From Roseiflexus sp. (GTDB lineage Bacteria; Chloroflexota; Chloroflexia; Chloroflexales; Roseiflexaceae): a DNA stretch of 38,054 nt. Positions 25,901-36,680 of the stretch are shown here, one piece after another. The notes under the pieces were generated by a model. That model saw only the letters and a program-made list of their open reading frames with translations. It was not told the origin of the DNA and did no database searches. A program made the position numbers and the translations under genes. The stretch lies in assembly GCA_025062325.1 (NCBI GenBank), contig JANXAL010000036.1:1-38054 (forward strand). The letters are read 5' to 3'. Each line of letters starts with the position of its first letter. The first letter of the stretch is position 1.

Positions 25901-28389
25901 TGCGCAAGGGTAAAGTCGATCTGGCAACTGAACGGCGCCTCGAACATCGTTGGGGTGAATTCCGAGGTATTGCCAGTTTGATCGGTCACCGTCGCCGAGA
26001 AGAAGCGGTCACAGTCGGGCACAGGCACGTTGACCGTCGCGCCTGCAGCGGCACCGTCGAGGAACGCCAGGTAGCGCGGACCTTCGGCGTCATCGCGGGT
26101 GGGGCTGGTAAACACCTCGACGCGGCACCCGCCAGCGCCGCAGTTGGCGCCAGCCGGAACCTGCACCTGCAGCGTTGGCGGACTGCCGCCGGTAATGCCG
26201 CTGATCGTCGGCGGCGGCGGCGCGCTGCCTTCGCGACGAATCCCTCGCCCGCCATTCTCGCTCGTTTCCGTCCCGGAGATGCGCACCTGACTGACGGTCG
26301 AGTCGACCAGCACTCCATGCCCGCCGGACGTGCCGCCATTGTTGCGCGCCAGATTGCGCAGCAGCGTGTTGCCGTTTGAATTGACGCCAACCAGAATGCC
26401 GTGCAGGTTATTGTTGGTCAGCACATTGCGCGTACCATTGACGCCGACACCGCCGCTGCCGCCGATGGTATTGCCGCTGGTCCTGATCAACACGATACCA
26501 TTCTGATTCCTTGCACCATCACGCCCAATCTCATTGGCGCTGACCTCATTATTGCCTGTTGTGAATCCGACCGTCGTCAGCGACTCGATCTGAATGCCGA
26601 CGCCCAATCCGCCAATTGTATTGCCAGTGATCCGGTTATTGTCGGTGCGCAACGGCGAACTGGCGCCAACAATGTAAACGCCGATGGAACTTGCCGAGGG
26701 ACTGCTGCGTAACGCCTGCCCGGTCGATGCCACACCAATGTAGTTGCCGATCACCTCATTGTTCGAGGTGACTGGCGTTCCGTCGGAGCGGATCTGGACT
26801 GCGAACGGCGTCGATCCCAGCCCATAGGCGATGATGTTGGCGTCGCCGGGGTTCGTGCCGCCGATCCGATTGCCCGGTGAAGTGCTGGAAGTTGTGCCGC
26901 GACTGATCCAGATGCTCGCCTGCCCGTTGGCGAAGGTATCGTCGGAAACCGGCGGCGATGCGGTGTTGACGCCAATGCGATTGCCGACGACAACCGATCC
27001 ATCGCTCGCCAGGCGAATGCCATTCCCCCAGTTATTCGAGATCACATTGTTGCGGATCGTCGTCTGGCGCGCATTGTTCTCCACCAGGATGCCATGACCC
27101 AGGTTGCCTAGCGAGTCGGTTCCGCTGCGCCCAAATGAGGCGCCATTCGCATTCAGACCGATGTAATTCCCCTGAATGGTTGTGCCAGAGACCCTGACCG
27201 AACTCAGTTGAATGCCATGACCGTTCGGCGACGTGACGCCGTTGCCCGCAATGATATTTCGCGCCGCCGGAGTCGCGCCGCCGATCAGCGTGTTGCTTGC
27301 ACCGCCGATATAGATGCCGACGCCATTGGGCACGCGAGTTGTCGAAGTTCCCCCTTTTGTCGTCCCGATCACATTGCCGCTGATGACTGTATCAGTCGGA
27401 CTGCTCGAAGCGCTCTCGCCAAATACGTAGATGCCGAAAGGGTTGGTTCCAGCATCGTGCCCCGAAATGACATTGGCATCGATGATCGTATCGTCCAGGT
27501 ACTGATAGAGCAGAACGCCATACCGCTGATTGCCCGGATCGCCGCTGATCTTGGCGTTGCCTGCCAGGTTCGTGCCGATCAGATTGCCGCGGATCACATT
27601 GCCGCGCCCGTTGTCGTAAGCCGATGCGTTCAGAGAAACATTTGCCGCATTGGGAAGAGAGCCGCCATTGCCGGAAATCAGGTTGCCAAGCGCATTATCG
27701 CCTGCCGTATCGATGTCGGGACCCGCACCCGCTGTCGGATTGCCAATGATGTTGTTTCCCGCATTACGGACCTGTACGCCAGCGAAACGGTTCGCCGCCG
27801 CACTGCCGCCGTCCGGCGACGTCCCCAGGTAGCACCCGTGAATGCGGTTGTTCGTCGCACCCGGATCGCTGATGAAAATACCGCTGCCGGTTATGCCCAG
27901 AAGATCGAATGCCGAGGTAACGAAGTTCTGGATTGTCAAACGACGGATCGTATTCCCTGACGAGGCGATGGTTAAACCATTCGCGCCGCCGGTGATCAGC
28001 GAGCCGTCGATCACAATGCGCGGGTGCGTCCAGGACGGGTTTCCCGTCGGTTGCGTTCTGCCATCGATGGTGACATTCCCGACCGTGATCGCTGGCAGTG
28101 CGCTCGCCGGTCGGATGCGCCAGAAACCAGCAGCATCGTAGCCCGGCGAAGTGGTCGGGATGTTGAATGCAATCGTATGGGGTCCCGGCAGCGCATTGGC
28201 TTCCTGGATCGCCGCACGCAGCGTGCACACGCCGCCTGCCGTCTGGCAGACGCCATTGCCGGGGCTGGCGTCGGGATCATCAGCCGTGCTATTGACGGTG
28301 AAGGTCGCCGCCAATGCTGACGGCGCCGGCGCAACCACAAAGAACGTCAGCAGGGCAAGAACGAAGAGCAGACGATATGCGCGCGCCAA
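22903..28389 (-). CDS. Giant secreted protein: CSLREA-like motif, beta-helix and nine NEW3/CARDB-like repeats
   Basis: 1828 residues. A signal peptide ends in SALA at residue 27. [11 protein letters not shown] at 55-65 is a CSLREA-type motif. A right-handed parallel beta-helix follows to about 720, with many NxIxGNxIG rungs. A short domain with [20 protein letters not shown] comes next. Nine modules of about 110 residues (about 820-1810), each with a THTxTNTGNxTDTF core, resemble NPCBM-associated NEW3 or CARDB domains. The chain ends in VYLPLVQR. The start is TTG 28389 with GAGG 6 nt before it; no ATG or GTG fits the signal peptide. No transmembrane helix or LPXTG motif is visible. It probably extends from the cell surface. 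It follows its paralogue by 15 bp. Confidence 0.88.
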   Translation of the reverse strand: MARAYRLLFVLALLTFFVVAPAPSALAATFTVNSTADDPDASPGNGVCQTAGGVCTLRAAIQEANALPGPHTIAFNIPTTSPGYDAAGFWRIRPASALPAITVGNVTIDGRTQPTGNPSWTHPRIVIDGSLITGGANGLTIASSGNTIRRLTIQNFVTSAFDLLGITGSGIFISDPGATNNRIHGCYLGTSPDGGSAAANRFAGVQVRNAGNNIIGNPTAGAGPDIDTAGDNALGNLISGNGGSLPNAANVSLNASAYDNGRGNVIRGNLIGTNLAGNAKISGDPGNQRYGVLLYQYLDDTIIDANVISGHDAGTNPFGIYVFGESASSSPTDTVISGNVIGTTKGGTSTTRVPNGVGIYIGGASNTLIGGATPAARNIIAGNGVTSPNGHGIQLSSVRVSGTTIQGNYIGLNANGASFGRSGTDSLGNLGHGILVENNARQTTIRNNVISNNWGNGIRLASDGSVVVGNRIGVNTASPPVSDDTFANGQASIWISRGTTSSTSPGNRIGGTNPGDANIIAYGLGSTPFAVQIRSDGTPVTSNNEVIGNYIGVASTGQALRSSPSASSIGVYIVGASSPLRTDNNRITGNTIGGLGVGIQIESLTTVGFTTGNNEVSANEIGRDGARNQNGIVLIRTSGNTIGGSGGVGVNGTRNVLTNNNLHGILVGVNSNGNTLLRNLARNNGGTSGGHGVLVDSTVSQVRISGTETSENGGRGIRREGSAPPPPTISGITGGSPPTLQVQVPAGANCGAGGCRVEVFTSPTRDDAEGPRYLAFLDGAAAGATVNVPVPDCDRFFSATVTDQTGNTSEFTPTMFEAPFSCQIDFTLAQTGRTPPGTGAVNPGTNVVYTYTVTNNGASPITVNISRSDPTGWASAPSPATLNLNAGASGTFTISVAVPSNALAGNYTFSVTAQVGTTQRTVNTTTTVAQVYGVAIAPTSQTATFARPQIVDFTHTITNTGNGTDTIVVTAAVSPNDGATVSVVGGNCVSLPAFSSCTRVIRLNIPIGPGSSLYTVTVTASSSGNPAAQATAINTASTGAAPQIAPSSQLREGLPGETVTFTHTVTNIGQSAGTFTPSLTLSQGSPWSGGLIDPSPFILNPSESRVVTLTVTVPNAPIPDAGTLVTATLTVQATGGASASAASITRVGLVPGFTLSPATVPTLNLPPGATAVFTHTLTNTGNGVDTFVVAATVSSGLENLVITPSGPFALGRGASQQVVVRARVRDGQTVGTEQIQVTGSRVGGGVPSQTQTDTVNVQAAPGVRLSPGQTQSVTPPGSVTFTHVLTNVGNVTGDFSVSVSGLPPGWSVSGPTNLVPAGCLTGLASGATCRFDLIVTTPSQLPQAPVGAYPFQVQASTTGASDAVTDTVNVLAAPQFLFTANESGSGAPDTVITFTHRLTNTGNVTDTYTFSVQVSGGGFSASPPATVAAVPPGAERLVPFAVRLPAAAPAGTTGVITLTATSAQGASPRSVSDTVTVAEADNARLEVVGPAQQTVFTSGAPATAIYTLNLFNTGNTTISYTLRLNPASLAGGWTASVAPTLTAVLSPSVTQSTPLTVQVSVPANVVGIQAVTVEALRGDGAGPVLASATLTTTAQLTATGDLLTPLENWGFGLPGETVVYTHTLRNIRNVADTFVFSALVPLGYQVTLPPATFLQPGEEREVSVSIRIPVGVLSNTVDAMRLSVQSVSDPRVAADAREYTTIRQVVSAVMSPEYVRVVRAGDQAQLTHQLLNTGNATDTFVLTFTQTLAWNVVLQPSQRTLGPNQQAPFITLDVSVPANAPPGSVNRVRVRAQSQSDPTKVFEVENLFVIPVALPQVTYQVYLPLVQR

Positions 28390-28404
28390 GGGACACCTCG
28401 GTTT

Positions 28405-31400
28405 CTACCGGACGACGAGCGGCAGATAGACCCTGCGGATGGCGCTGACCACTCGCACGCGGTCCTGCGCGAATGCGCCACCGATGACGTTGCCATTCAG
28501 GTCTCGGAGTTCAATGAAGACATTCTCGACATTGCCGTTGGCAAGTCGCGGATTGACCGTCACCTCGACCCGGATAATCGCCGTGGCGCCCTGACTCATC
28601 GTGAACCGTCCTTCGCTGTTGATCGACACGCCGCTCGTGAGCGATGTGAAGCGCACCTGGCTGCCCAGCGCCGGAATGCCACGGATCTGGAACGTGTCGG
28701 TTCCATTGCCGAGGTTCGTGATCTCGTGCAGGAACGTCACCGTTTCGCCTGGCGCGCCCTCCTTCTCGGCGCTGGCTGGCGTAATCCGCGCTCGCGACAC
28801 CTGCCCGACGATAGTGCGCGCCTTCGCGGTTCTGGCCTGCGGCGGATCAACCGGATCGGTCGGCGTGACGTTCACCGTCACATCGGCAAACGTGCCAGCA
28901 ATCGGGTTGGCGCTCTCCGGCGGCACGGTCACTGTCAACTGGAAGGCGCGCGTTTCGCCCGGCGGGATGGTCAGGCTTGTCGCTGACAGTGCGCGCTGCC
29001 AGTTCACTGCGAACACTGGATCGTCGAACGTGGCAGTGATGCTGGTCGTCGCCGAAATATTGCCGGTGTTGCGCACCTGGAAGGAGTACGGCACTGCTAC
29101 CCCCGGATTGCCGCGCCCTTCGACGGATGCTGGCGTTAGTTCGAGATAGATGCGCGGATTGACCGTCGTGGTGTTCACCAGCGATGCAGTGGCGGTGTAG
29201 GTGTTGCCGAAGCTGACCGTCGTCCCATCGGCGCGCACCGTCATGAGATCCGTTCCTGGCGCTGCCTGCGGTCCGCCGCCGGTTGGCACGCGCACAGAAA
29301 TCGTAATTGGCCGTGACTCGCCCGGCGCCAGCGCGAAGGAACCGGCTGGCTGAATAGCAATCGGCGGCGACAGATTCTGCCACCCGCGCGAGGTGGTCAC
29401 CGAAATGCGCACGTCCTGCAGCTCGATGTTGCCATTGTTGACCAGGGTGTGCGTGTAGGTAATCACCTGGCCAGGGTCCGCTGTCTGCGCTTGCGGCGGG
29501 CTGATGCTGAGCAGCGGACGCGGCGAGAAGATTGCAAAGCGCGACGTATTGCTCAGCGGATCGGTGGCCGTGAGCGTCAACTGGCGCGGGATGCCGCCGA
29601 CCTCGACGGTGAATGCGCCAGTGGCGTCAACTACCGTCTCGTACCTTTCACCAGCCAGCTCCCGCCCCTGTCCATCAAGGGTTATCTGGTCAGGGCGGAA
29701 CACCTGAATGAGACAGCGTGCGCTGCCAATTGCCGGGCACCCGCCAGGCGCGTTCGTCGTATCGACCTGCCCGGTCAGCCTCCCGGCAGCGCTCATGCGC
29801 AGCGACGATGGGAGCGGCGGGTCAATATCGTTGTTCGGGTTGCTAGCGACGCCGCCGGTCGGTGTTTCGGGGTTGAGCACAATGCCGCGCCCGAGCAACG
29901 TCTCAGGGACCGGGAACGGACCTTCTGGCGGGATGCCATTCCCGCTGATGCGATTGCTGGTAATGCGCGTCTGCTGCGGGTATGGCGGCGCGAGCGGACC
30001 GCCGAGCGGCGCGCCGACCAGCACGCCAAGCGCATTGTTGAAGATCTCATTCCCCACCACCTGCGTCTGCACCGCTGCGCCGCTCACGTGAACGCCTGCG
30101 CCCAGATTATTCACAATCGAATTCGTCTCGATCAGCGTGCGTTGCGCATCGCTGACCGCCACGCCAACGCCAGAACCGGTTGCGCCCCACCCGGTCGCAC
30201 CGCTCAGGGTGATGTTGTTGCTGCGAACCACTGTGCTGATCGTCGTCGAGCCGCGCACTTCGACGCCGATAGTATTGGAGACGATGGTATTCCTCTCGAT
30301 GATCACGCGGTCGCTGCCATTTTCGACGCGGAACCCTGGACCATTGTTGTACTGCACCACATTGTCGCTGAGCGTCATGCGATTCGCCGCTGGCAGCAGC
30401 ACGCCGCCGCCGTTGCGCGTCCCATCGACAAAGTTGCCGGTGACGGTCACTGCCTCCGTACCGCCGCTGATCTGGATGCCGAAGGCAGACGAAAGGAATG
30501 CATTGCGGTCGAGCGTATTTCCGAAGACGATCACATCGCGCACCGGCGCCGGTCCCGGCGTCAGCGTCAGCGCCATGCCCGCCGCGCCGCTGCCAGTGAT
30601 TGTGTTCTCCGACATGGTCATGCCATCGGTGGCGCCGCTGATCAGGAAGCCGTTGAGCGTATTGCTGATCGCCTGCGTCGACGCGATCTGCGTGGCGGTC
30701 AGCACGCCGGTGAGCGACAGACCGTTCTGCTGGTTCTGCTGGAACATCAGATTGTTCAGGGTCGTGGTAACGCCGTTGGTGAAGCGCAACCCGTTTTCGC
30801 GGTTGGTGTTCGCCTGGCTATTCTCAATCAGCGTCTCCACCGCACTGGCAATATCGATGCCGTCATCGTTCTGGGTTGCAACAACGTTGCGCAGCGTCGT
30901 CCGCGCCACATTCGCCAGGCGCGCGCCGTCGTCGCCGTTGTCAAAGAGCGTGGCGTTCTCGATGGTGATCAACTGCCCGCCGTCGATCCAGACGCCATTC
31001 CGACCATTGGCGGCAATCAGCGTCGACGTGGTGGCGCCGGTGATGCTGAGATTGACCGCGCCGAGGGCATACACGCCGTCGAGACCGTTCCGGACAATAA
31101 CGTTATCCGTCAGCGTCGTTGTCAGCACATTCGTGCCGGTGATCGCCACGCCATACTGACTGTTGAACCCGATCTGGTTCGGCGCCCCCGGCTGCCCGAT
31201 AACGGTGTTGTACGCATGGTCGCCGATCACGATGCCGGATCGGTTGGCAAAGCCGGGACCAGCCAGCGACCCGCTGACATTTGTGCCGATGTAGTTGCCA
31301 ATAATCGTGTTATTCTGCGTGACCAGGAACGGATTGCGCCCGCGCACCACGATCCCGTCGCCAGTGTTGCCGGAGATGACATTGCGCTCATTGAGCGTTG

Positions 31401-32736
31401 CGCCGCCGACGGTGATATTGCGCGCACCGCGCTCAATGACAATCCCGCCGCCGGTGTTGTTCGGCGCGCTCACCGGTTGACCAAGGTCGTTCAAGCCAAT
31501 GTAATTATTGACGATCCGAATGTTATTCAGGCGATCGCCGCGCAGCGCAATGCCCGGACCAGTGTTGCCGGCGATAAAGTTGCGCAGCCGGTTGGTCGTC
31601 AGGTCCGGCGAGGGCAGACCAATATCGATATTGCTAGCCGGAAACTCTTCCGAATGCACCTCGATGCCGCCAGCCGCATTCGGAATGCTAACAATCAACC
31701 GAGAATCTGCATCTGAGCCAAAACCAATATAATTCCCGGCAATCTGGACGTTTGTTCCGCCGTTGATCACGATACCGAAATTGTTGTTGCCTGAGATGAC
31801 ATTACCATATATTGGGCTTGAGTCAGACGAAGTGGCGCCAATGATCGTGTCTCTAGCGTAGCGCACAATAATCCCTGCACCGAGGTTGCGCAACTGAAAC
31901 GTTGCCATGGTATTGTTCACCCGTCCGACGCCAATAAAGTTGCCCTGGATTCTGGTTCTCGTTCCCTGAACAACAATCCCATCCAGATTATTGCCGCTGA
32001 TAAAATTAGATTTGGAAGTATCTGTGAGTGATCCGCCAATCACTGTATCAGTCGCCTCTTGCTCAACCCAGATGCCAGCGAAGCCATTCCCGCTCAGCGT
32101 CAGCGTCGGCGAGACCGGATCGATGCCGACATAGCACCCCTCGATCCGATGGTTGCTGCCGCTGACGACATCAATGCCGACCCCCTGACCAAAACTCGGC
32201 GTGAGGCTGCTGGATTTGAAATTGACGACTGCAATTTCGCGCACGACATTATTCTGACCAATCAGACGGATGCCGCTGCGGTCGATCAACTCCGAACCAT
32301 CGATAATGATCTCAGGACCGACCAGATTGGCATACGCCGGCCATTCTACTTCCTGTGATTTTCCGTCGATGGTGATGTTGCCTTCAAGCGCCGGCAGCGG
32401 ACCGTAGAGATTGCGCACCCGGATGCGGATCGCGCGATACTGGCCGTTCTCTTCAAACGCGGGAGGCACAGGCGGGATCTGAAACTTGATGATGCCGCCG
32501 CCAGCCTTATTCGCCGCCTTAATCGCCTGGCGCAACGAGCACGTAGGACTGGGATTTCTGGGATCACCGCTCGTCGAAACAGGGCATGTTGTCCCCTCAA
32601 CATCCTCAGCCGTCGTCACGACGAACACCCCCGACGCCTGCGCCACCCGGACTGGCGCGGCAGGACCAACAAGCAACGGCGCTCCGATGATCATCAGGGC
32701 GATGAACAGGGGGAGGGCGGAAGGGAAACGTGACAT
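28405..32736 (-). CDS. Large secreted protein: CSLREA motif, beta-helix and three NEW3/CARDB-like repeats
   Basis: 1443 residues from ATG 32736, which follows an AGGAG ribosome site by 6 nt. The signal peptide ends near VAQA (about 35). CSLRQAIKAAN is the CSLREA-type motif. The beta-helix extends to about 1030 with repeated NxIxGNxxxGIVV rungs. A small domain with a SNTSRF end follows. Three modules of about 120 residues (1070-1430) have cores such as YTHTLVNNGN, FQVRNTGN and LHEITNLGN. It ends in RRVYLPLVVR. Architecture and C-terminus match the downstream 1828-residue protein, so the two are tandem paralogues that differ in module number. Ligand or substrate is unknown; NosD/pectate-lyase-like helices often bind polysaccharide. 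Confidence 0.88.
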   Translation of the reverse strand: MSRFPSALPLFIALMIIGAPLLVGPAAPVRVAQASGVFVVTTAEDVEGTTCPVSTSGDPRNPSPTCSLRQAIKAANKAGGGIIKFQIPPVPPAFEENGQYRAIRIRVRNLYGPLPALEGNITIDGKSQEVEWPAYANLVGPEIIIDGSELIDRSGIRLIGQNNVVREIAVVNFKSSSLTPSFGQGVGIDVVSGSNHRIEGCYVGIDPVSPTLTLSGNGFAGIWVEQEATDTVIGGSLTDTSKSNFISGNNLDGIVVQGTRTRIQGNFIGVGRVNNTMATFQLRNLGAGIIVRYARDTIIGATSSDSSPIYGNVISGNNNFGIVINGGTNVQIAGNYIGFGSDADSRLIVSIPNAAGGIEVHSEEFPASNIDIGLPSPDLTTNRLRNFIAGNTGPGIALRGDRLNNIRIVNNYIGLNDLGQPVSAPNNTGGGIVIERGARNITVGGATLNERNVISGNTGDGIVVRGRNPFLVTQNNTIIGNYIGTNVSGSLAGPGFANRSGIVIGDHAYNTVIGQPGAPNQIGFNSQYGVAITGTNVLTTTLTDNVIVRNGLDGVYALGAVNLSITGATTSTLIAANGRNGVWIDGGQLITIENATLFDNGDDGARLANVARTTLRNVVATQNDDGIDIASAVETLIENSQANTNRENGLRFTNGVTTTLNNLMFQQNQQNGLSLTGVLTATQIASTQAISNTLNGFLISGATDGMTMSENTITGSGAAGMALTLTPGPAPVRDVIVFGNTLDRNAFLSSAFGIQISGGTEAVTVTGNFVDGTRNGGGVLLPAANRMTLSDNVVQYNNGPGFRVENGSDRVIIERNTIVSNTIGVEVRGSTTISTVVRSNNITLSGATGWGATGSGVGVAVSDAQRTLIETNSIVNNLGAGVHVSGAAVQTQVVGNEIFNNALGVLVGAPLGGPLAPPYPQQTRITSNRISGNGIPPEGPFPVPETLLGRGIVLNPETPTGGVASNPNNDIDPPLPSSLRMSAAGRLTGQVDTTNAPGGCPAIGSARCLIQVFRPDQITLDGQGRELAGERYETVVDATGAFTVEVGGIPRQLTLTATDPLSNTSRFAIFSPRPLLSISPPQAQTADPGQVITYTHTLVNNGNIELQDVRISVTTSRGWQNLSPPIAIQPAGSFALAPGESRPITISVRVPTGGGPQAAPGTDLMTVRADGTTVSFGNTYTATASLVNTTTVNPRIYLELTPASVEGRGNPGVAVPYSFQVRNTGNISATTSITATFDDPVFAVNWQRALSATSLTIPPGETRAFQLTVTVPPESANPIAGTFADVTVNVTPTDPVDPPQARTAKARTIVGQVSRARITPASAEKEGAPGETVTFLHEITNLGNGTDTFQIRGIPALGSQVRFTSLTSGVSINSEGRFTMSQGATAIIRVEVTVNPRLANGNVENVFIELRDLNGNVIGGAFAQDRVRVVSAIRRVYLPLVVR

Positions 32737-32793
32737 TAATTGCTCCTGGCGAGGCAACAGATAGCCATGTACGATGCCCGGCTTGTCAAGGTT

Positions 32794-32802
32794 AATATAT
32801 CA
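32794..32802 (-). promoter_or_regulatory. Possible extended -10 promoter of the surface-protein unit
   Basis: On the minus strand TGATATATT is a TGn-extended -10 box. The best -35 candidate (TTGCCC, 15 bp upstream) is poor. Transcription would start near 32787, 51 nt before the ATG. The remainder of the 32737-33001 spacer also holds the dnaK leader. I see neither a CIRCE operator nor a clear sigma70 promoter for dnaK there. Confidence 0.35.
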
Positions 32803-33001
32803 TGACACGCAAGCGGGCAACGTAGGACGTTGGTACTAAAATTCGACAGCCCGGAAATCTAACACACCTCTAACACTGTACATATAGCGAATTAGCAAGA
32901 AACGGGTAAACTAACAGCAGTGGCAGACGCAGCGGGCGCAGAAGTCCGCTGTTATCACATAGACAGTTCACGATATTGCACGGGAAGAAGGTGAGACGAC
33001 T

Positions 33002-34873
<1,872 letters not shown>

Positions 34874-34888
34874 TCGCCCTTACCCCTG

Positions 34889-34926
34889 CCCCTCTCCCGC
34901 GCGCTGCGGGAGAGGGGATTGTATTT
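34889..34926 (+). terminator. Intrinsic terminator of dnaK
   Basis: A perfect 12-bp stem (CCCCTCTCCCGC with GCGGGAGAGGGG, 34889-34900 and 34906-34917) with a 5-nt loop, followed by ATTGTATTTT. It lies 15 bp after the dnaK stop. Confidence 0.85.
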
Positions 34927-34958
34927 TCCTGACGCCCTGTTTCCCCTCATCCCTCCTC

Positions 34959-34987
34959 CCCCCTTCTCCCACAAGGGGAGAAGGGGG
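34959..34987. repeat. Second strong GC-rich hairpin after dnaK
   Basis: Arms CCCCCTTCTCCC and GGGAGAAGGGGG form a perfect 12-bp stem with loop ACAAG. No T-run follows on either strand, so it is not an obvious terminator. Its sequence resembles the first hairpin, which suggests a REP-like or duplicated element. Confidence 0.55.
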
Positions 34988-35055
34988 AGTTGGGGCGTCC
35001 GGTTGCCTGGAACAGGCGATGCAACGTAAGAGCTTGCTAAAAAACCTACACTCGT

Positions 35056-35204
35056 GAGCCACCCCCCCGCCTATGGGGTTGCCTAGCCAGGTATTGCCGT
35101 TCTCCTGATTGCGTGCTCCCCATCCCCTGCGTATGGGGTTGCCTTGTGGATCGAGATGAAAACACTGCGCGGACGCCCCCCGTCCCCTTGCGTATGAGGT
35201 TGCC
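35056..35204 (+). repeat. Three-copy periodic repeat, possible CRISPR relic
   Basis: Three units end in TATGGGGTTGCC or TATGAGGTTGCC (ends at 35083, 35143 and 35204). Steps are 60 and 61 bp. Each is preceded by C-runs, so a unit reads approximately TCCCCTTGCGTATGGGGTTGCC, about 27-28 bp with a partial CCCC/GGGG dyad. The intervening 33-bp stretches are unrelated to each other. Period and dyad match type I-E CRISPR arrays (29-bp repeat, 32-bp spacer). The repeats are degenerate on their left side, and no cas gene lies in the window. Confidence 0.35.
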
Positions 35205-35282
35205 AGAAGAATCTACCCCTGCCATCACTCGCAAATCCTGGCGTGAAACCGCATCCGCTCCGACTTGCCCATGCTCAAGCTC

Positions 35283-35380
35283 ATACAAAGGCGCAGAGAT
35301 TTTCATCAGTGGGATGGCAACCTATCCGCTTCGCCTCATTCACGCGTGAGCGCACACAGAGGCACAGAGATTTTTTCACC
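35283..35380. repeat. Duplicated GGCGCAGAGATTTT-type word in the dnaK/FHA spacer
   Basis: AAAGGCGCAGAGATTTTCATC and, about 68 bp later, AGAGGCACAGAGATTTTTTCACC occur in the same orientation. They look like members of a dispersed intergenic family. Nothing coding is visible between 34874 and 35522. The remainder (35380-35522) shows no recognisable signal. Confidence 0.4.
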
Positions 35381-35522
35381 GTTGGGGCGCATCTTAATGC
35401 GTAACCTGTTCGCGCCGCTGCTGGCATCAGACATCTTTCGGTGACGGTCACGACGGAGCGCAGACAGGGGAGCGCTCATACGATGCTCTTCTCCGTCGCC
35501 CGGAGCCATCCTGGGGACTGCA

Positions 35523-36311
35523 TTACAGGTCCAGCATATCCAGCGCTCCTTCCTTGAGCAGATAACCCTGTCGCCTGCGCGTTGTCAGCACTTTATAGCG
35601 TACAAACGCCTGGAGAGCATGAAGTCGCTTCTTATCCTCTGCACTGAGCTTCGGCGGCTCAATGCCGGGTGCGATCCGCTTCTCCTGACGCAGTGCGCTC
35701 ACCAGACCAGCGCGCACGCCGTGGATGGTCTGCTCCAGCGCAGTCGCATCCATGCCTGGATGATAGTCTCGTCCCCAGACTGCCGTCGCGCAGCTTTGAT
35801 AATCACAGACGGTTCCTGAGTTTTCATAGAGATGCAGCAAGAGTCGATGCTGACCGGGAGAAAGGACCACTTCGGTTTCGCCCAGATAGAATCGCCGTTC
35901 ACTGCTGTCATAGCGCAGTCCGCCGGTTCGGCGCATCGTCTGATCTGGATCATAAAATTCAAGAATGGGTTCAGGCGATCCCAGACCAATCATGTCGCCA
36001 GCACGTAACGCATAGGGTCCAGAAAGACGCTCGCCATTAACGAATGTGCCGTTGGTGCTGTTTTCATCGGTCAGGTAATAGTACGGTCGAGCAAAGGTTA
36101 TCGTTGCGTGCCGGCGTGAAACATCGCTATGCTGAATAACGATGTCACATTGCCGATGGCGTCCGATAACGCACGGCGTTTCGCTCAGAATAAACGTGTC
36201 GGGACGGACGATGTCCCGGTATCGTTGCATTGCCCTGATCTCGCGCCTCGGATCGTCCGGTTCGAGACCCCATTCACGCGCATCCACCGTCCTTTCAGGA
36301 TCCTCGTTCAT
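35523..36311 (-). CDS. FHA-domain protein with C-terminal winged helix
   Basis: 262 residues from ATG 36311 (AGGGGG nearby; GTG 36314 adds one residue). The FHA domain spans about 38-118, with phosphothreonine-binding residues Gly50-Arg51, Ser65-Arg-Arg-His68 and Asn87-Gly-Thr, and NG at 92-93. A winged-helix OmpR-like DNA-binding domain follows at about 133-230 (LGETEVVLSPGQHRLLLHLYEN, then AVWGRDYHPGMDATALEQTIHGVRAGL). It is probably a transcription factor controlled by Ser/Thr phosphorylation or phospho-partner binding. No kinase gene lies in the window. Confidence 0.88.
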   Translation of the reverse strand: MNEDPERTVDAREWGLEPDDPRREIRAMQRYRDIVRPDTFILSETPCVIGRHRQCDIVIQHSDVSRRHATITFARPYYYLTDENSTNGTFVNGERLSGPYALRAGDMIGLGSPEPILEFYDPDQTMRRTGGLRYDSSERRFYLGETEVVLSPGQHRLLLHLYENSGTVCDYQSCATAVWGRDYHPGMDATALEQTIHGVRAGLVSALRQEKRIAPGIEPPKLSAEDKKRLHALQAFVRYKVLTTRRRQGYLLKEGALDMLDL

Positions 36312-36484
36312 CACAACCCCCTTTGCAACGGCGCATTACACGACACGTGCGCCCAGAGCGGCGCCCCTGATCAACGCGGAGTTCTGTGCTCCGTATCCTA
36401 TCAAAACGAGCCTCTGTCGTTCAAGGGGGTGCAGGACATGGGTACGGTCGTGAATTGTCAGGATGCCGAAACACGCCAGTTGCC

Positions 36485-36605
36485 TGGATGCGTGGGAGCA
36501 CACGGATCGGCACGGATTGAGACGAATAGACGCAGACCGGTCGCCTGCCGTTGCAAGAAGATCCGCACCAATCCGTTGCATCTGTGTGAGTCCGTGTTCC
36601 CATCA
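36485..36605. repeat. Imperfect palindromic intergenic element
   Basis: CACGGATCGGCACGGATTGAG on the left is partly inverse to ATCCGTTGCATCTGTGTGAG and GTCCGTGTTCCCAT on the right. Words match those at 17566-17660. The remaining spacer (36312-36484 and 36606-36680) shows no gene and no terminator with a T-run. An 81-codon open frame crossing the element has no domain. Confidence 0.45.
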
Positions 36606-36680
36606 TGCCCAACGGCGACCGGTGCGTCATGCAAGGCGCACCGGTCAGCCGTGTGTCATCCGGGCAGTTGTGGAGCTCGC

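Noticed and set aside
29449-31716. 755-codon open frame on the plus strand opposite the 1443-residue surface protein
   Set aside because: His/Arg/Asp-rich antisense translation without domain, signal or ribosome site. The opposite frame has a signal peptide, repeats and a ribosome site.
32737-33001. CIRCE operator before dnaK
   Set aside because: Only fragments such as ATTAGCAAG occur; there is no pair of TTAGCACTC/GAGTGCTAA arms with 9-bp spacing.
36336-36581. 81-codon minus-strand frame in the FHA/Calx-beta spacer
   Set aside because: It runs through the palindromic repeat element and shows no domain or ribosome site.
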